From Euglena gracilis (taxonomy: Eukaryota > Euglenida > Euglenophyceae > Euglenales), in assembly GCA_039621445.1 (NCBI GenBank), contig CP154955.1, positions 24,665,385 through 24,729,384 of the forward strand: a stretch of 64,000 nt of DNA. The letters run 5' to 3'. Numbering within the stretch: the stretch's first letter is position 1; every line of letters begins with the position of its first letter. The notes under the pieces are model-generated. The model did not search any database. It was not told the origin of the DNA and saw only the letters and a program-made list of their open reading frames with translations. Both the position numbers and the translations under genes were made by a program. Below are positions 1-12,329 of this stretch, piece after piece.

Positions 1-2082
1 AATCCCTTGTGGGGGCCGACCGTTCAGCGGCTTTTATCTTTCTTTTCCCCTGCTCATCTGCCGCCCTTGGGAATCACGCCAGCCTGGGTTTCGGGGATGC
101 GCGTCACGGCGCGGCGCGCAGGCGAAGGATCCGGCCGGCCTGTCCTTTCCCCTAAACCTACGCCCTTCACTAACTCCAGGGTGTACCCGGGGTGGCCATT
201 GTAGGACGAACTGTAGGACCCCCCCCTCTCTCTCGAAGTTCTTGAAGGGGTCTCGAAGTTCCCACCTGCTGTTTTATTTTTTACATCATCATCATCATCG
301 TCATTTTTTAATGTTTTTTTTATTGCAATTATTTATTCATATTCATATTCATTTATTGTGTTTATGTTTGGTTTTTTATTTTTCCTTTTTTTGTTGAGTT
401 TTAAAAACTTTTCCACATTTTTTTTTATTTCAAAAAAAGACATTGGTGGTTTTTTCAGAGTGACTTACTTTGGCCCCGGGGGCGGGATTGGCAAAATCCC
501 CTAAAGTGACCCGGTGCCGAAGGCGCTGCAACCTTTTTTTAGCCTTTTTTTTATTTAAGTTTGTTGGTCAAATTTTCCTAAATTTCTGGAAAAAGCGAGT
601 CAGTGGTTTTTGGAAGAGTGGAAGTGACACCCCCTCCCCCCGGGGGGATCGGTAGAAAATTGTATGGTCCCTCCCCCCCCCCCCCCCGCCACCTGGACTC
701 CAACAGACCTCGAACGCCCATCCCTCAGCACGGGTCAGGGGCTCAGGGTGGTTGCCGTCCACCCCCTCGGGGGCTGCAAGGGCGTGTCCATGCGCTTGTC
801 TGCTTTTCCAACCTCTTGGCATCCCCCCACCCGCCAATTGCGAGCATACCATTGCTTAACACCTGCCCCCCCCCCCAACTGACTGGTTTTTTTTTTCAGA
901 GTGACTGACTGGTTTTCTGGCCGAGGCCCCCCCCGGGGGGGGGGGGTTGGCCCGAAAATTTAAAAGTGGCTGGCCTGGCGCCGAAGGCACCTGAAATTTT
1001 TTGGAATCTTTCGAGACCTTTTTGGCAAATGTTCGTTGCCTTCTCCTCACAACAACCCGGAAAAGAAAAGCCTGCCACTCGAGAACCTCCACCATGTTCT
1101 CGGATCCGAGCTGCATTTCTCAAAGTAGATAATATTACCATTGCTTAGCGACCCCTGGGGGGAGGGGGGGTCACTTTCCACTCTGAAAAAAACCAGTCAG
1201 TCACTTTCCCCAAAAAATCAGTCAGTCATTTTACCCCCCGCCCCTCGGGGGGATCGGCCACTCTTGAATGCGCTTATGTCGGCAATGCACTATGGTGACG
1301 CAATGAGATTGGAGGTATGTTCTCATTTGTCGCCTCAACCAGTTTGAGGATATGGTTGGGGGTCCCCCTCCCAATTTGAACCCCAAATGGAAACTCTTTC
1401 ATTTGAAAGGCTGCCTCGTATTGCATGGCCACCTGGCAGCCACGTCCACGGATGCACCAGGGCATTGGGTCGGTCGATATTTTGTGGTTCTTTGGTCCTT
1501 TGGTGCTTTTTTTTTAGACCTATGATGAGGGTTGCAGGGCCGACAAAATACCACTGGTGGGCAATTGTCGCAGCGACATTTACTGCGTTGTTGAACAACG
1601 TGTCCTCTGTCCAGAATGTGGGAATAACAGCGCACTCCATATTATGTGTTTTTATTCTGATTTTGGCCGAAGGATAAATCATACGTATCTTTTCTGAAGC
1701 AAAATAGTTTCTGACAGACAAATGAAGCTATCGGTTTGTTTCCTGAGCGTCAAATACACAAAATAATACCATTTCCAGCCACCGTCCTCGTAACTGGAGC
1801 CTTTTGGTGATTGAAGCGATAGCGCTGAGCAACACAAGATGATACAATACAATTTAGAAACGGTTGCAATAGCATTGCCCCCGACAATTTCCCACTAGTG
1901 GCAAGCAGTGGCATGGAAAGATTATGGTGACAAATCTACCTGATTGTGTCAAAAAAACTGGGGCTAAATTTAGGCGTGAAGTTTGGTCAAATGAATGAAT
2001 GGATTTATTGCCTGATATTCCTAATATTAAGTCTCCAGGGACTTCAAGAACATTGAGCACATCTGTGTTGGTCAATGTGTGT
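1..2082. other. noncoding stretch, no gene recognised
   Basis: Low-complexity DNA with long C runs, G runs and T runs; several short blocks of the type 'GACTGACTGGTTTT' recur near 450, 600, 900 and 1190. The open frames here are short, overlap in several frames and have no exon-like splice context. I see no supportable gene; it is probably intron or intergenic DNA upstream of the membrane-protein gene. Confidence 0.6.
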
Positions 2083-2090
2083 ATTCCAGT

Positions 2091-2541
2091 CAGTGGATTT
2101 CTTAAGCCAGAGGGGACCCCATCCCCAGAGGGGGGTCCAGCCAGCCAACAGCTCAAATCCAGCCGGCAGCCCAAATCGGGGCTGGGAGCTCCCCTGGGGG
2201 GGGGGGGCGAGTGAAATAAAGTTGGGTCCAGGGGCTGTGCTGGGCTGGGTCGATGAAAAACATTTTTTCTAAAACATTTTTCCTTCTCGACACTTTGATG
2301 GATGGAGCTAGATCATGGCTGGGGGACTGTGATGGACGAAGCTGTGATGAGGAAAAAAATGCAGGGAAGGGTGAGCTGGGCAGCCCAGTTGGCTGGCCAA
2401 CCTGCGGCCGGCTGGCCCAGCTTCGGCCCTCCAGCCCCGGACCCCCCCTCCCCCTCTACCCCCCTGGGGGGGGGGGTCCAGCCAGCAGCCTTTTTCCCAG
2501 CCGGAGGCTAGACCCCCCCGGGGTCCTTAAGAAATCCCCTG
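2091..2541. mobile_element. TIR element, family A (copy 1), noncoding
   Basis: The ends are inverted copies: CAGTGGATTTCTTAAG at the left and CTTAAGAAATCCCCTG at the right. Flanks read ATTCCAGT (2083-2090) and ATTCCAAC (2542-2549), a degraded 8 bp target-site duplication. The interior is the family A body: repeated CCAGCC units, a GAAATAAAGTTGGGTCCAG block, a block similar to TGATGGATGGAGCTAGATC, and long G and C runs. There is no ORF for a transposase, so it is non-autonomous. It lies in noncoding DNA. Confidence 0.8.
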
Positions 2542-2549
2542 ATTCCAAC

Positions 2550-3116
2550 AGTGTCTCACAGTCGTCTGAAATCTCCCCCCAAATCCCCCCCCCCCCCCCC
2601 CGAATAATATGCCCCCACCCCCTGGGCTGGGACTGGCTGCCCAAGTAAAAACCCCATGTGCAACTCAAGAGGGAATTCACTCACGGCAGAAAAGCCTCAA
2701 TTTCCGTCCGAAAACAGTGGTTTTTTTTGACAAAGACTGGTACAAGAAATTGCAGGCATTATCAACCAAAAAATCAACCAAAAAGTCAAAAACGTCCAAA
2801 GCCCTTCCCCCCCCAAGCCCAAACTTCTAGACAGCCCAAAATTCTAGTCCTAGCCCAGCAACCCCAGGGTTTTAAAGAGATGTATGGTTGCAAATTGGTC
2901 ATTGTCATGAACAGGGCTCAACGGTGTTCCTTTTGTGTGCAACTGCGGCCGACTAGTCAGTCGATAGGGCAACTGGCGAGTCGACCGACAAGTTGATCGA
3001 CAAGCCACTCCCCTGGGGGGGGGGGGGCAGCAGCGTGAGGGTCATATTGGTTGGGGCCCTGTCCCCCGCCCCACGCCCCCACGCCCCCCGCCCCCCCCCC
3101 CTCCACGCCCCCACAG
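2550..3116. other. noncoding, probable intron
   Basis: C-rich then mixed low-complexity sequence ending in a long pyrimidine tract and ACAG at 3113-3116, which suits a 3' splice site for the following exon. No gene seen. Confidence 0.4.
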
Positions 3117-3232
3117 GTGTCAGGGTCCTTCGTGTCCCTCGGCTGCAGCGTCGGCGCCAACCGGCTGGCCATGACGGGCGCCCTCGCCGTGCTCTGCGGT
3201 GCGCCGTGCCGTGCTGTGCCGGGCAACCACCT
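3117..3232 (+). CDS. candidate exon, Cys/Ala-rich, upstream of membrane-protein gene
   Basis: After a C-rich tract and ACAG the sequence turns GC-rich and open in one frame, reading VSGSFVSLGCSVGANRLAMT and then GALAVLCGAPCRAVPG before a stop at 3234-3236. Composition and Ser/Cys/Ala pattern resemble the confirmed exon at 6803-6919, so it may be an upstream exon of the same gene. The donor is uncertain: GTAGTA and GTAAAA lie just downstream. No domain is recognised. It could also be a chance open frame. Confidence 0.4.
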
Positions 3233-3236
3233 GTAG

Positions 3237-3350
3237 TAAAAATGGCCGAAAATGGCCGAAACTGGCCGAACATGAAATTTTGGGCTCTATAGGTGGGGGT
3301 CCCGAAAATGGCCGAAAATGGCCGAAAATGGCCAAAAATGGCTGAAAATG
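3237..3350. repeat. tandem AAAATGGCCG decamer repeat
   Basis: The ten-base unit AAAATGGCCG recurs in imperfect tandem around 3238-3270 and 3306-3350. The same motif recurs at 5456-5520. The following AT-rich tract (3350-3880) is full of ATTTTGGCC-like words, suggesting expansion from the same unit. No coding function is seen. Confidence 0.7.
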
Positions 3351-3904
3351 AGAAAAAATTTCTTGCAATTCTTTTTCGAGTTTTTTTTTTGCCTAACAGT
3401 TTCTTTTTCCCTGAGGGGCAATTTCCGGTGCGACTGATTCTTGTCTCTGTCCTCTCTTCTCCTGCCGTCATGCCTGGCCCTGTAACACATGCTGCTCAAA
3501 GAACCACCTCCAAATGGGTTATTTGGGCCAAAGCTGAAGGTTTTGATGGCATTTCAGAAAATTTTGTTGACACGGGCATTTTTTTTGTATATTTTGAAGA
3601 ATTAAACCCATTTTTGGGATAAATTCTCCACAAATCTCCAGTATTACACCCATTTTGGCCATTTTGGATCATTTTTTTTTTTGCTAATTTTAGGGCTATT
3701 TTGCACTGATTTGGCAAATATTTGGCTAATTTGGGTCAATATGAGCACATTTATGGCATTTGGCCATTTTGCGCCATTTTGGTGATTTTGGGCTATTTTT
3801 CACATTTTTTTGTGGACATTGCTCGCATTTTTGGGCAATTTTTTTGGCTATTTGAAGCCATTTTAGGTCATTTTAGTTGCTTCCCAACACCTACTACTGG
3901 CTCC

Positions 3905-4895
3905 GGGACGGAACAATTGGTCAGTACGAAACCAAAACCACCCGCGCCCTCGGCAACGGCCAGATGGGCGTACTGACAGTTCCTCTACCACTACTGCACC
4001 CGCATCCTCGCCTGGGACCCCACCACCGCTGCGTGCAGCTTCAATGGCCACTGCAAGCAGCTCCGCATCAACGATGTCGTGTGGGTCGTCATCCCAGACA
4101 TCCACCACCTGCTCAAGCTACACACCCTCCACCACCCACGCGAACCTTTCCGCCCCGTTGGCATCGCGTCCGATGCGTGGCGCATGCTGTACAAGGAGCT
4201 TGCCCGAATCGGCCGCTTCGGCGCCAGCCTCTGGGACTGCCTGTCACGTTATCCCCCCAACCTCCAGCGCCTCCTCGACAACTGAGTGGTCCGCTTCGAC
4301 CCCACGTAACAGCAACATTCCCATCGGACACTACTTTGTCCACATCCCCTCCACCGAGGAGCGCCAGGCCCGCGGCACCTCCGCGGACTGGGAGCCCCTG
4401 CCCTGTTTCGCCCCTGACGCGGAGAAGCGCACCATGAGCCACCGCATGCTCCGCGCCCTCCTCCACCGCGGCCTCCTTACCCATGCCGACGTGCAGCTTG
4501 TGTACACCACCCACGCCCGCCGCTAGTCCGACTTCGGGTCTACACCGAGACCAGCTGGCCAAGGTCAAGCTGTCCCATGTCTACGGCCGCGGTCTCTACT
4601 GGGACGGCACAGAGTACAGCCACTACGAGCAGCGGCTGGAGCTACCGCTCGTTCCACCTGCAGCCCGTCTACAACATTGTCCTCGAGGACCAGGCCGTCC
4701 GCATGTTCGACCTCTGCCAGCCCATCCCCCTGCACGCCCTCATCCAGATCAACATCGACGCCGTGGAGTACCGCGTCTGCCCCGAGCACCAGCACGCGGA
4801 GTGGGTGCGCACCCTCGAGAACCACTGCCAGAACATGGACGGTGCCGATACTGCAGGACAAGATGCACATATGGACAAGATGCAGACATTGGGCA
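3905..4895 (+). pseudogene. decayed, frameshifted ORF of unknown (possibly mobile-element) origin
   Basis: A GC-rich kilobase differs sharply from the AT-rich DNA around it. Coding-like sequence jumps between frames: LRDGTIGQYETKTTRALGNG (3910-3970), then INDVVWVVIPDIHHLLKL and RMLYKELARIGRFGASLW (to a stop at 4283-4285), then SNIPIGHYFVHIPSTEERQA (stop near 4526), then SFHLQPVYNIVLEDQAVRMF and HALIQINIDAVEYRVCPEHQ (to about 4890). Breaks without splice sites suggest a single ancestral protein with frameshifts. The INIDAVEY segment faintly recalls the palm motif of viral or transposon DNA polymerases, but I cannot support that identification. It lies in an intron-like region between the 3117 and 6803 exons. 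Confidence 0.45.
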
Positions 4896-4929
4896 ATTGG
4901 GTGAGCATATTTGATGTCAATATTTCAAC

Positions 4930-6802
4930 ATAATTGGCCGATCACATGTTTGCTTGATTTTGTTCTGCCGCTCAAGCTGAGCACATTTTCTCCCAACTTT
5001 GCCACATCCAGACGGATGATCGTCTCAACATGACAGATAATTTTTTTCATCAAGGCTTCTTGAAGTCATGGATGTGTGCCATTTAGGTTTTTCACGACAA
5101 TTATTTGTGAGAGTTTCAAACAAAAATTCCTGCTGCGTCATTCTTCTCTTCATTCCGATCGAATTCAATTTCCCACAACATTTATTTTATTTGTTTCTGT
5201 TGAAACCATTCAAAATAGAACCCCCCCCCCCCAAGTTTCTTTTGTGGCTTATTCCCAAAGCCTTGCATTTGCATATTGCAACCCAAAACTCTTTGACCGC
5301 TTTAATTCCTGAGCACTCATTCCAAACAGACCTCCTTGGATGCGTTCGCTTGATTTGTTGCTCACAACTATTTCACGTCACATGAATGATCAAATGCATT
5401 GCTGGTATGAAAGGATTTTAAGACCATTTTACCCCCCCACTTATAGAAAAAAAAATGGACGAAAATGGCCGAAAATGGCCGAAAATGGCCGAAAATGGCC
5501 AAAAAATGGCCGAAAATGGCAAACATCGGGGGGGGGGGTCAACTATAGGTGCTTGGTGCCGGGCCACCGGTTCCGGCTGTGGCCCCCATATGCCTCCCAC
5601 CGGTGCTGGGGGGGGCAACCCGCAACAGCCCCCCCCCCCCCCGATGGATGAGGAGTCTTGAGGGTTGAAAGGGCTCTCCCTGTGCCTCGGGGCTGAGCCC
5701 CCCATTAATGATCTTCTAAGGGGTTACAGGATCCGGTTTGGGGGGGGGGCAGCATTGGGGAGGTTGCAGCAAAGCGAAGGGGTTGCAAATTTTTTTCCTA
5801 GCCTCCCAACGCAGTGTTCACCAGAATTTTTTAGAAATTGCATGTTTTTTTTGTCAGCACAATGGGTTCTCACGTAATGAACATACGGTATTTCCTTCCC
5901 GACTCAACATGTGATTTCCGGCTTATTTTGTACACATTGCTTCAATCTAAAGAAACGGGGTGAGGAGGGGAAGTAGGTACACCGACTTTTTACTTCCCCT
6001 TCATAACCTTCCCGGATGCTGCACTCGGAAAATGTGAACTTGGTTTTATACGCTGGAAACCCAGGAAAGACCCTCATTTAAGCAAAGTTCTGCATGCAAC
6101 CCCCCCCCCCCGGGAGCAGCACCTGTCATTTCTTAAGGACCTCCCCCTTCTGGGCCGGTCCGAGGCTTGAACAGGGTCGAAAGCCAAAAAGTTTCAAATT
6201 GCATTTTTTGATGTTTTGACTGGTTTGGCAAATGTTTGAGGATGCCAGGAATCAATGTTTCCCGGTGCCGACCTGTTTTCGCTGAGAAATGTGGAATTTT
6301 TGTCTTTTTTCCTTTTTTTTGGGATTTTTGTTGGATGTGCTCGGAGGTTGTTTTTTTTTCCTTTCCTGACAGATCACCTTGCAGCTGTCTGTAAAAAACA
6401 AACAAACACATTTGATACTCCCCAGCCACAAAGACAGCAATGAGATCAGACATTTTTCTCAAAGTGCACATGAATTAACTGCCTCCTCCGGGGAGGACAG
6501 AAAATCCACAAACAAGAGTTGGCGTCAACAACATCGTTTCATCCAAACGAGACCATTTGACAAAGCAGTCCAAGCGACCACCTGATGTTTTGAGCGTTTT
6601 TTTCTTTCGCACAATGAATTCTCATGTCATCCGGAAGAGATGTTCTTTGACCCCTTTTCCGAGAACGGCAGGACTTCGCTTCTGAGTGCTCTGGGTTTTT
6701 TTGCGTTCTAAACAAAAAGGAATCCGCCAGAAAGCATCAGCGGAACATTTGTTTTGGTTTCCTCCGTCTCAATAGTTTGGCCCACGTGTCGATTGCTCGC
6801 AG
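4930..6802. other. noncoding, probable long intron
   Basis: AT-rich and low-complexity sequence with a second AAAATGGCCG tandem (5456-5520), several C runs, and a pyrimidine-rich approach to GCAG at 6799-6802. No gene seen. Confidence 0.5.
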
Positions 6803-9800
6803 GCACGTGGCCCACCACCACGCTGACCGGCAGCGCCATGCTCTCCATCGCGTCCTGCGCTGTCCCGTCCTGCCCCTGCAGTGTGGTGCAGCTGCTGCGG
6901 AGGGCGGCGGTGGTTGTCGGTAAGTGCGTTCCTGTGTGGGTGGCTTTGGGAGCGCATGGTTCACACAATTCTTGCCAGAGCAATGAATAATAATAATAAT
7001 ATGGCCATGGAGTGAAGTAAAGCAAAACGAAGGAAAAAAACCTGATTTTTGGATTATTATTTTTCTGCATTTTTGCATACCCTTCTGTAGGTCTACTTTC
7101 AGGTGGATGGTCACTTGTATTTTTGGTGTCGTTTTCGGTATGCAGAAGAGATATGAGAAAGGAATATGAGACACCCTTTTTTCAATTCTCTGGAGAAATT
7201 ATCCGGTGCTGGAAATTCAGACCTTTCACCCCGAAAAGTCAAGCCTTCCAAGGAAGTGTCCAACTGGCAGCCAAGGCAAGGAAAATGTGCGTATTGCAAG
7301 CAAAAAAAATCAAGAAAATCAAAAAATATCAAACAAAATTAGCATCAAGCGGCCATGTCTTTATACATAAGGCTCCCTGCAGCCCACCTCGCTCGACAGG
7401 GAATTTGTCCACCTCCACGGGCAGCACCCTCAAGTTCGACATGTCCTCCGGCAACCTCAGGGACTACGGATCAGGATTTTTTTGGACCCGGGGGGGGATA
7501 GGGTGGGCGGTTCCGGCCGAGCCCCCCCCCCCCCCGTGACCAAAGTGTCAGGGGGCCATGGGGTATACACTGGGGGGGATATACTTTTCAGTGCCGAATG
7601 CGCCAAAATTTTTTGAAAAGGTGCTATTTTTAGCATTTTCGCGATTTTTGGCCATTTTCGGGGAAAAGTTGGGGAAGTCCCCTGGGACCCCCCCCCCCCC
7701 CCCGGGGGGGGGCCCCCGGGGGGGGGGGGGGGGGGGGACCCCTCGCTCTCCCCCTGGTCTTAAAAAAACCCTGGTATGGATGCCTGGATGTGACTGGGTA
7801 CCTCTTGGTCCAGGTGTGTGTGCCTGCGATGTTCTTCGTTACCTTCATCTCCCTCCTGAGTGTCGTTCTCTCCCTGGTTTGGCGCGTCTTTGTGTAGCAG
7901 TGTGGGGCTCTCGTCCCAGGGGAGCGTCACCGTTTTGCTGGGGGCCGCCGTGGGGGATCCCACGGTGACCAAGACCCTGACCCTGGTGCGCTCCGGGCTG
8001 TCGGGCTGTGTCCAAGCCCCTATCTCTGCCTGGGCCACGGCAGGTTGGTTTCCGGCCCAGCACAGGCCAGGATGGAGGCATGGGCATCAGATGATGCAGA
8101 TGAATCCCCCAAGCTGGCCCCCTTTTCGCCTTCTTTTTGGCAGTTTGCAATGTAGACCTTTCCACACAAATAAAATTATATGGTCTGAACTGGTTTTGAA
8201 GGTTTGGGGGGGGTTCTTGAAAGTGTTGAGATGAAAAACCACCACGCACTAACTCTGTTTGACACTAACTCTGGTTTTTTTTTGTTTCAAATGTGCCGCT
8301 TTGCGGAGTGGCGATATGACTTGAAAGGGCTGCCATGGCTTGGAATTTGTTTCAAAGTCCTCCCCCCCAAATGAACTGCTGACCCGATCCGGCCCAGCAA
8401 CCGGCACGATGGTCGCACGCCCGGCCGATAGGCGCTCGGCCCCGACTCCGCCCTGCTCTCCCGCATCACATGGACCAATGGCCCCAGGTGTGTCGGACAG
8501 CTGCAGCTTGTGGTCAGCTGGCTGAGTTTGGAGGGTGGGGGGGGGGGGCAGCGAGCCAGGGAAACCCCTCAGAGCAGAAATTTCGACAGCAGGCGGAGGG
8601 GGGGGGTGGGGGAGGTGATTAAAGATGCCAGGTACTCCTTTGCCGGACAGCAGAAACTTAGACACACCCTGTTTTTAGTCAGAAGAGCGGTCACAATGCT
8701 GGGGAGGGGTCCCCGGATTCCCAGTGGCATGTTGGCCTCCTGAATTGAAGGGAAAGCTGCCTGCACCCCACAGTTCACCGCTCCGGCATACCTCAACGGT
8801 TCCCATTTTCCCCATTTTGCACCCTCCAGCCCAATGAATCGATTCCACTGGACAAAATGCAGAAATGCCGCCCGCCCCATTCTCGCGCTGCTTGGTGGTG
8901 GCAGTGGGTTCCTGATTTCCCACATTTCCCTCATTTCCCGCCAGCAACTACAGCATCGCCGCGACCTGCTCGCAAATGGCCGGCCCCCTCCCCACGGTGT
9001 ACGCACTGAGCCTGACGTGGAACGGCACCGTGACGATCTACGGGCGCGGGGTGTGCGGCAGGGAGCGGATGGCGGTGGTTGGGGGGGGTCAATATCCCCC
9101 CCCCCGCTTTTGGTCCTCCCATGGGTTGGCAAATGTGGTGTGTGGTTTGCTTGATGAGTGGCAAGGGGGGGTCGTGGGAGGTTGGGCCGTGGCCCTGTGG
9201 GCAGCGTCCCAACCCAAATTTCTTTACCCTAATTTTCTTTCTTTTGAATGGTTCGGGCCGCGGCCCAGCCAAATTGCAGGGTGTCCGCAGCCCGGCTGGG
9301 AGGTGCTGGCTGGCCAGACCCCCGGGTGGTGGGGTCCAGCGTACAAAATCCCCTGGCTGCTGCCCTGTAGGGGCCAATACAACGGCATTGAGTGGGAAGG
9401 TTTCAGTTGTTTGGAACATAATCTTGACTGTATTCCTTCAATCAAACAGATGAACTCTTTTTTGTGATTGCTGGTCCCCTCTTCCCCCAGTGGGTTGAGC
9501 ATAGAAAAGTTTTCGCAGCCCGGTGAAGCCGGGCTGAACCGAAATTGTTTTTTGGCGCAAAGCGCCGAAAATGAACCCTTAGGGGGTTGAGGGTCCTACC
9601 CAGCTGGCGGCTTCACCCGGCTGGAACCTGAAAACAGGCAGAACAGCCCAAATCCAGCCGGGGATGCATTATTTTGGCCGAAATTTTGCATCCCAGCTGG
9701 ATTTGGAGAAATTTGAAAAAAATAATCCACCAAATAATACCCCCAGGCCAGGACTTCGGGCGGAAAAAAAATAAAAAATAACAGCCTGGAGGAAGTATTA

Positions 9801-11279
9801 TTTGGGGGGTTACCCCGGCCCAGCGCAGTCGTGGCTCCCTGCGCTCCGTCAGGCCCCCCGTCGTCCCCCCCTGCGCTCCAGTCACTGGACACGTCCCTGG
9901 CCTGGGCCCTCGTCGCCATCGCGCTGCTGCTGCTGTTCTCCCTCTGCGCGGTGGTCACCGTCAAGATCTGCCGGCGCCCCGCGCTGCCCAGCCACTCCGG
10001 CCTCTTCGACGTGTGTGGGGCCGGGGCGGCGGGTTGGCTGCGGGTTGGGGCTGAGTGGGCGTTCCGGTTGGCTGGGGGCCACCTGGGGTGACAGAGGGTC
10101 CCCAGGGCTGTGTTGCGGGTCTCCGGTCATTGCCCTTGATTCCCCGCCGTTCTTTTGGTGTGTTTTGAGCAATCAATTTTTGGACCCAAAATGGCCGGAA
10201 ACACGAGGGCAAGCCAAAAGCGGGGTCGAAGCCCAAAATGATTGTAACTTGGGATGCAGACAGAGTGAGAGGAAATCATAGTTGGATAATGTGTTCCAAG
10301 AGCTTCGATTTAGGTGGTTGGGCGTTTCCTTTTGAGTTTATATCATTTTGAAAATATTTTGGAATCATCGATTTTTGACCCCAAAAAACTCGAACCAGAG
10401 GTTTTGAATGGTTTCGTTTAAAGGCTTGCTCACATCCTGAAAAATTGGCATCGGCGTGTGCATTACCCAGAAGTGGAATTTGTGGTGTGTTTCCACGTAT
10501 GCGGAATTATAGGACCACAATTGTGCTATGGAAGTGGTTTTCAAGTGAATGAAATAATATCAGCCAAAAGGATTCTAGCTGGTGAAAAACTGTACCAGTT
10601 ATTGTTGCTCGGAAAATCTTGAAGGTGTTTTTTTTTTAATGCGTCGAATCAACTTTCCACCAATGACTCACTTTCGGGCTTGAAGCCGTGTTGGTTAGGA
10701 GACAAAGGGTAACAGATAATTGTTGGTGCATTTCGCAAACATTTGGCAGTTTTCTGGCTGTACTTCACAAAATCTCTGTTCAGTGCATTGTTGGAGGGGC
10801 TCGCATTTTGGTTTCGTTTCCTCGCGGATAATCACCAAGGAAAATTTGTGTATCACATATGTATCACCAAATTTTTTTAATGTACCACATCTGTATCGCC
10901 AAAACAAAATTAATGTAATCACAGATGTGATACACACTAAATGACGGTCTGCCTCGCGCTACGGCATTCGGGACCTTGCGGGCGACCGTCATTCGGACTG
11001 TGAATCATTTGGACCGCGTGCCAACCCCCACCCGCCGCCCGAAGTCAGAACAGCGGCGTCCTTCGGCCGGCCGTCCCCCCTGCGGCCCCGGTGGCCCCAC
11101 GCCTCCCCCGCCCCGCGCTGCCCGGCCCCTGCCCTCCCCCCCACCGCCCACCCCTCCCGCAGGAGCAGGACGGGCAGGTGGCGTCGGTGCTGCAGGAGGC
11201 GGACCCTTTCATCCCGCCCCTGACGCAGCCCGTCAAGGGCCCCAGCCCGCGCACCGCCGCCGCCGCCGCCTCGGCGTGA
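6803..11279 (+). CDS. single-pass (type I) membrane protein, unknown function, multi-exon
   Basis: Exons: 6803-6919, 7400-7468, 7779-7813, 7920-8043, about 8432-8487, 8945-9050, about 9824-10010, 11163-11279 (stop TGA 11277-11279). Phases agree at most joins: 6919/7400 gives VVVGNLSTSTGSTLKF, 7813/7920 gives YLLVQGSVTVLLG, 8487/8945 gives TWTNGPSNYSIAATC, and 10010/11163 gives SGLFDEQDGQVAS. The ectodomain is Ser/Thr/Gly-rich with N-glycosylation sequons (NYS, NGT) and cysteines. One hydrophobic segment, LAWALVAIALLLLFSL, is followed by basic KICRR, as in a type I stop-transfer anchor. The tail is short and ends SPRTAAAAASA. The 7468/7779 join uses a transposon-like nonconventional intron; most others are GT-AG. 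The join before 8432 does not phase cleanly with 8043, so an exon may be missing. No signal peptide or start codon was located; the 3117 exon may belong here. Family unknown. Confidence 0.7.
7469..7778 (+). mobile_element. nonconventional intron / TIR element inside a coding exon
   Basis: The element body is 7472-7773. It begins CAGGATTTTTTT and ends TCTTAAAAAAACCCTG, roughly inverted ends, with G/C runs inside. Flanks are CTACGGAT (7464-7471) and GTATGGAT (7774-7781), an 8 bp duplication with two changes. There is no GT at the left edge or AG at the right edge. Removing 7469-7778 (CAG at +4 to +6, CTG at -8 to -6) joins GGG-ACT-ACG-type sequence into the frame NLRDYGCLDVTGYLLVQ, which stays open to the next GT donor at 7814. 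Known: this pairing is described for euglenid nonconventional introns. Inferred: it is spliced as such. Confidence 0.75.
9731..9810. repeat. inverted AAATAATAC / GTATTATTT pair
   Basis: CAAATAATACCCCCAGG at 9731 faces GGAAGTATTATTTGGGGGG at 9791-9810. The same AAATAATA-C-run ends recur at 49.97-50.35 kb and 52.32-52.69 kb, so this is probably a short member of a second inverted-repeat family. It lies in the intron before the transmembrane exon. Confidence 0.45.
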
Positions 11280-12329
11280 GGCTGCCCCGCTGGGCAGGGC
11301 CCCCGCCCCGGCCGGCCGCTGGCTGGCCCTGGGTAGGACCGCTCCTGACCGGCCCTTTCCGGAATGCTGGCCATTTCCCTGCAGACCAGTGCACTGTTAA
11401 TTTCCCGGACCCATCAAGGCCAATGGCTCTGTGGTGTGGTCGCCTGGCGATTCTCGGAGTTGTGACAAGTGGAACTGCGCGTCCTAAGTTTTGAATCATT
11501 CTTCAATTGTTCAATTGGTCGATTTGCAGGTCGAAGTTTATGACGATTTTTTTTTTGAGATGTGGTAAGCAGATTTTGGTATTTACCTTTGTCTCAGGGA
11601 ACCTCCGGATGAGCATGAAGAGGAACGTTCAGGGATTGAAAGCCCTCTGTACGCAGGTTTTTTAATCATTTTTTTTTTTGGATTCATCAATCAAAAGCTA
11701 ATCTTTTTGAGAAATCGGCATTCATGCCATGAAGGTGAGCACTTTGGATTTGGAAGGTTGGTTCACTTGTGGATGCCACACCTTTTCTTGACATCCAATG
11801 TTATTTGGGGGGGGAATTATCATTGGGGTGGAATTATGGCATTCCCCACACAGAAAGTGCCCCCCCCCCCATGTCAACAAGCGAATCTATGGTCCAGATT
11901 GACGTTGGGGGTACCCGGGACTCCCCAAAGGTCAAAATTCCCTTCCGGCACTTCATTTTTGACAAGTTTGGCAATTTTATCAAAAAGCGTTGAAACTGCA
12001 TTTTGGGTCGGTTCTGAGGGTCAATTCGAGCTGGGCCAAACGTTCCATTTTTGGCTGTGCCGTTGTTTGGGGCATGGGGTAACCCTAACTTTGAACTGGG
12101 GCATGGATTCTGCATGTGTTCAGTGCATCAGGAGGGAGTGCCCACTCGGCTCCAACCTGGTCCATGTCGCAAAAATGCTGCAACTCTGTTTTGAGGTTCA
12201 CATTCAAATTTTGGGAACCGAACTGAATGAGCGTCTTGCACACATTTTGAGGTGACGATCCAGTGATGCTCTGTGACGTTTTGATATTTTGCCATGTTTC
12301 TGTTTCGTCCTGTTGGTGTTGCTCCCCAG
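11280..12329. other. noncoding downstream of membrane-protein gene
   Basis: AT-rich, with short T runs; no splice-flanked open blocks of coding quality. No gene seen. One frame reads QIDVGGTRDS near 11895, which superficially recalls a BTB/T1 motif but does not continue. Confidence 0.45.

Noticed and set aside
11875-11990. BTB/T1-like motif VQIDVGGTRDS
   Set aside because: The similarity stops after about ten residues and there is no splice or composition support.
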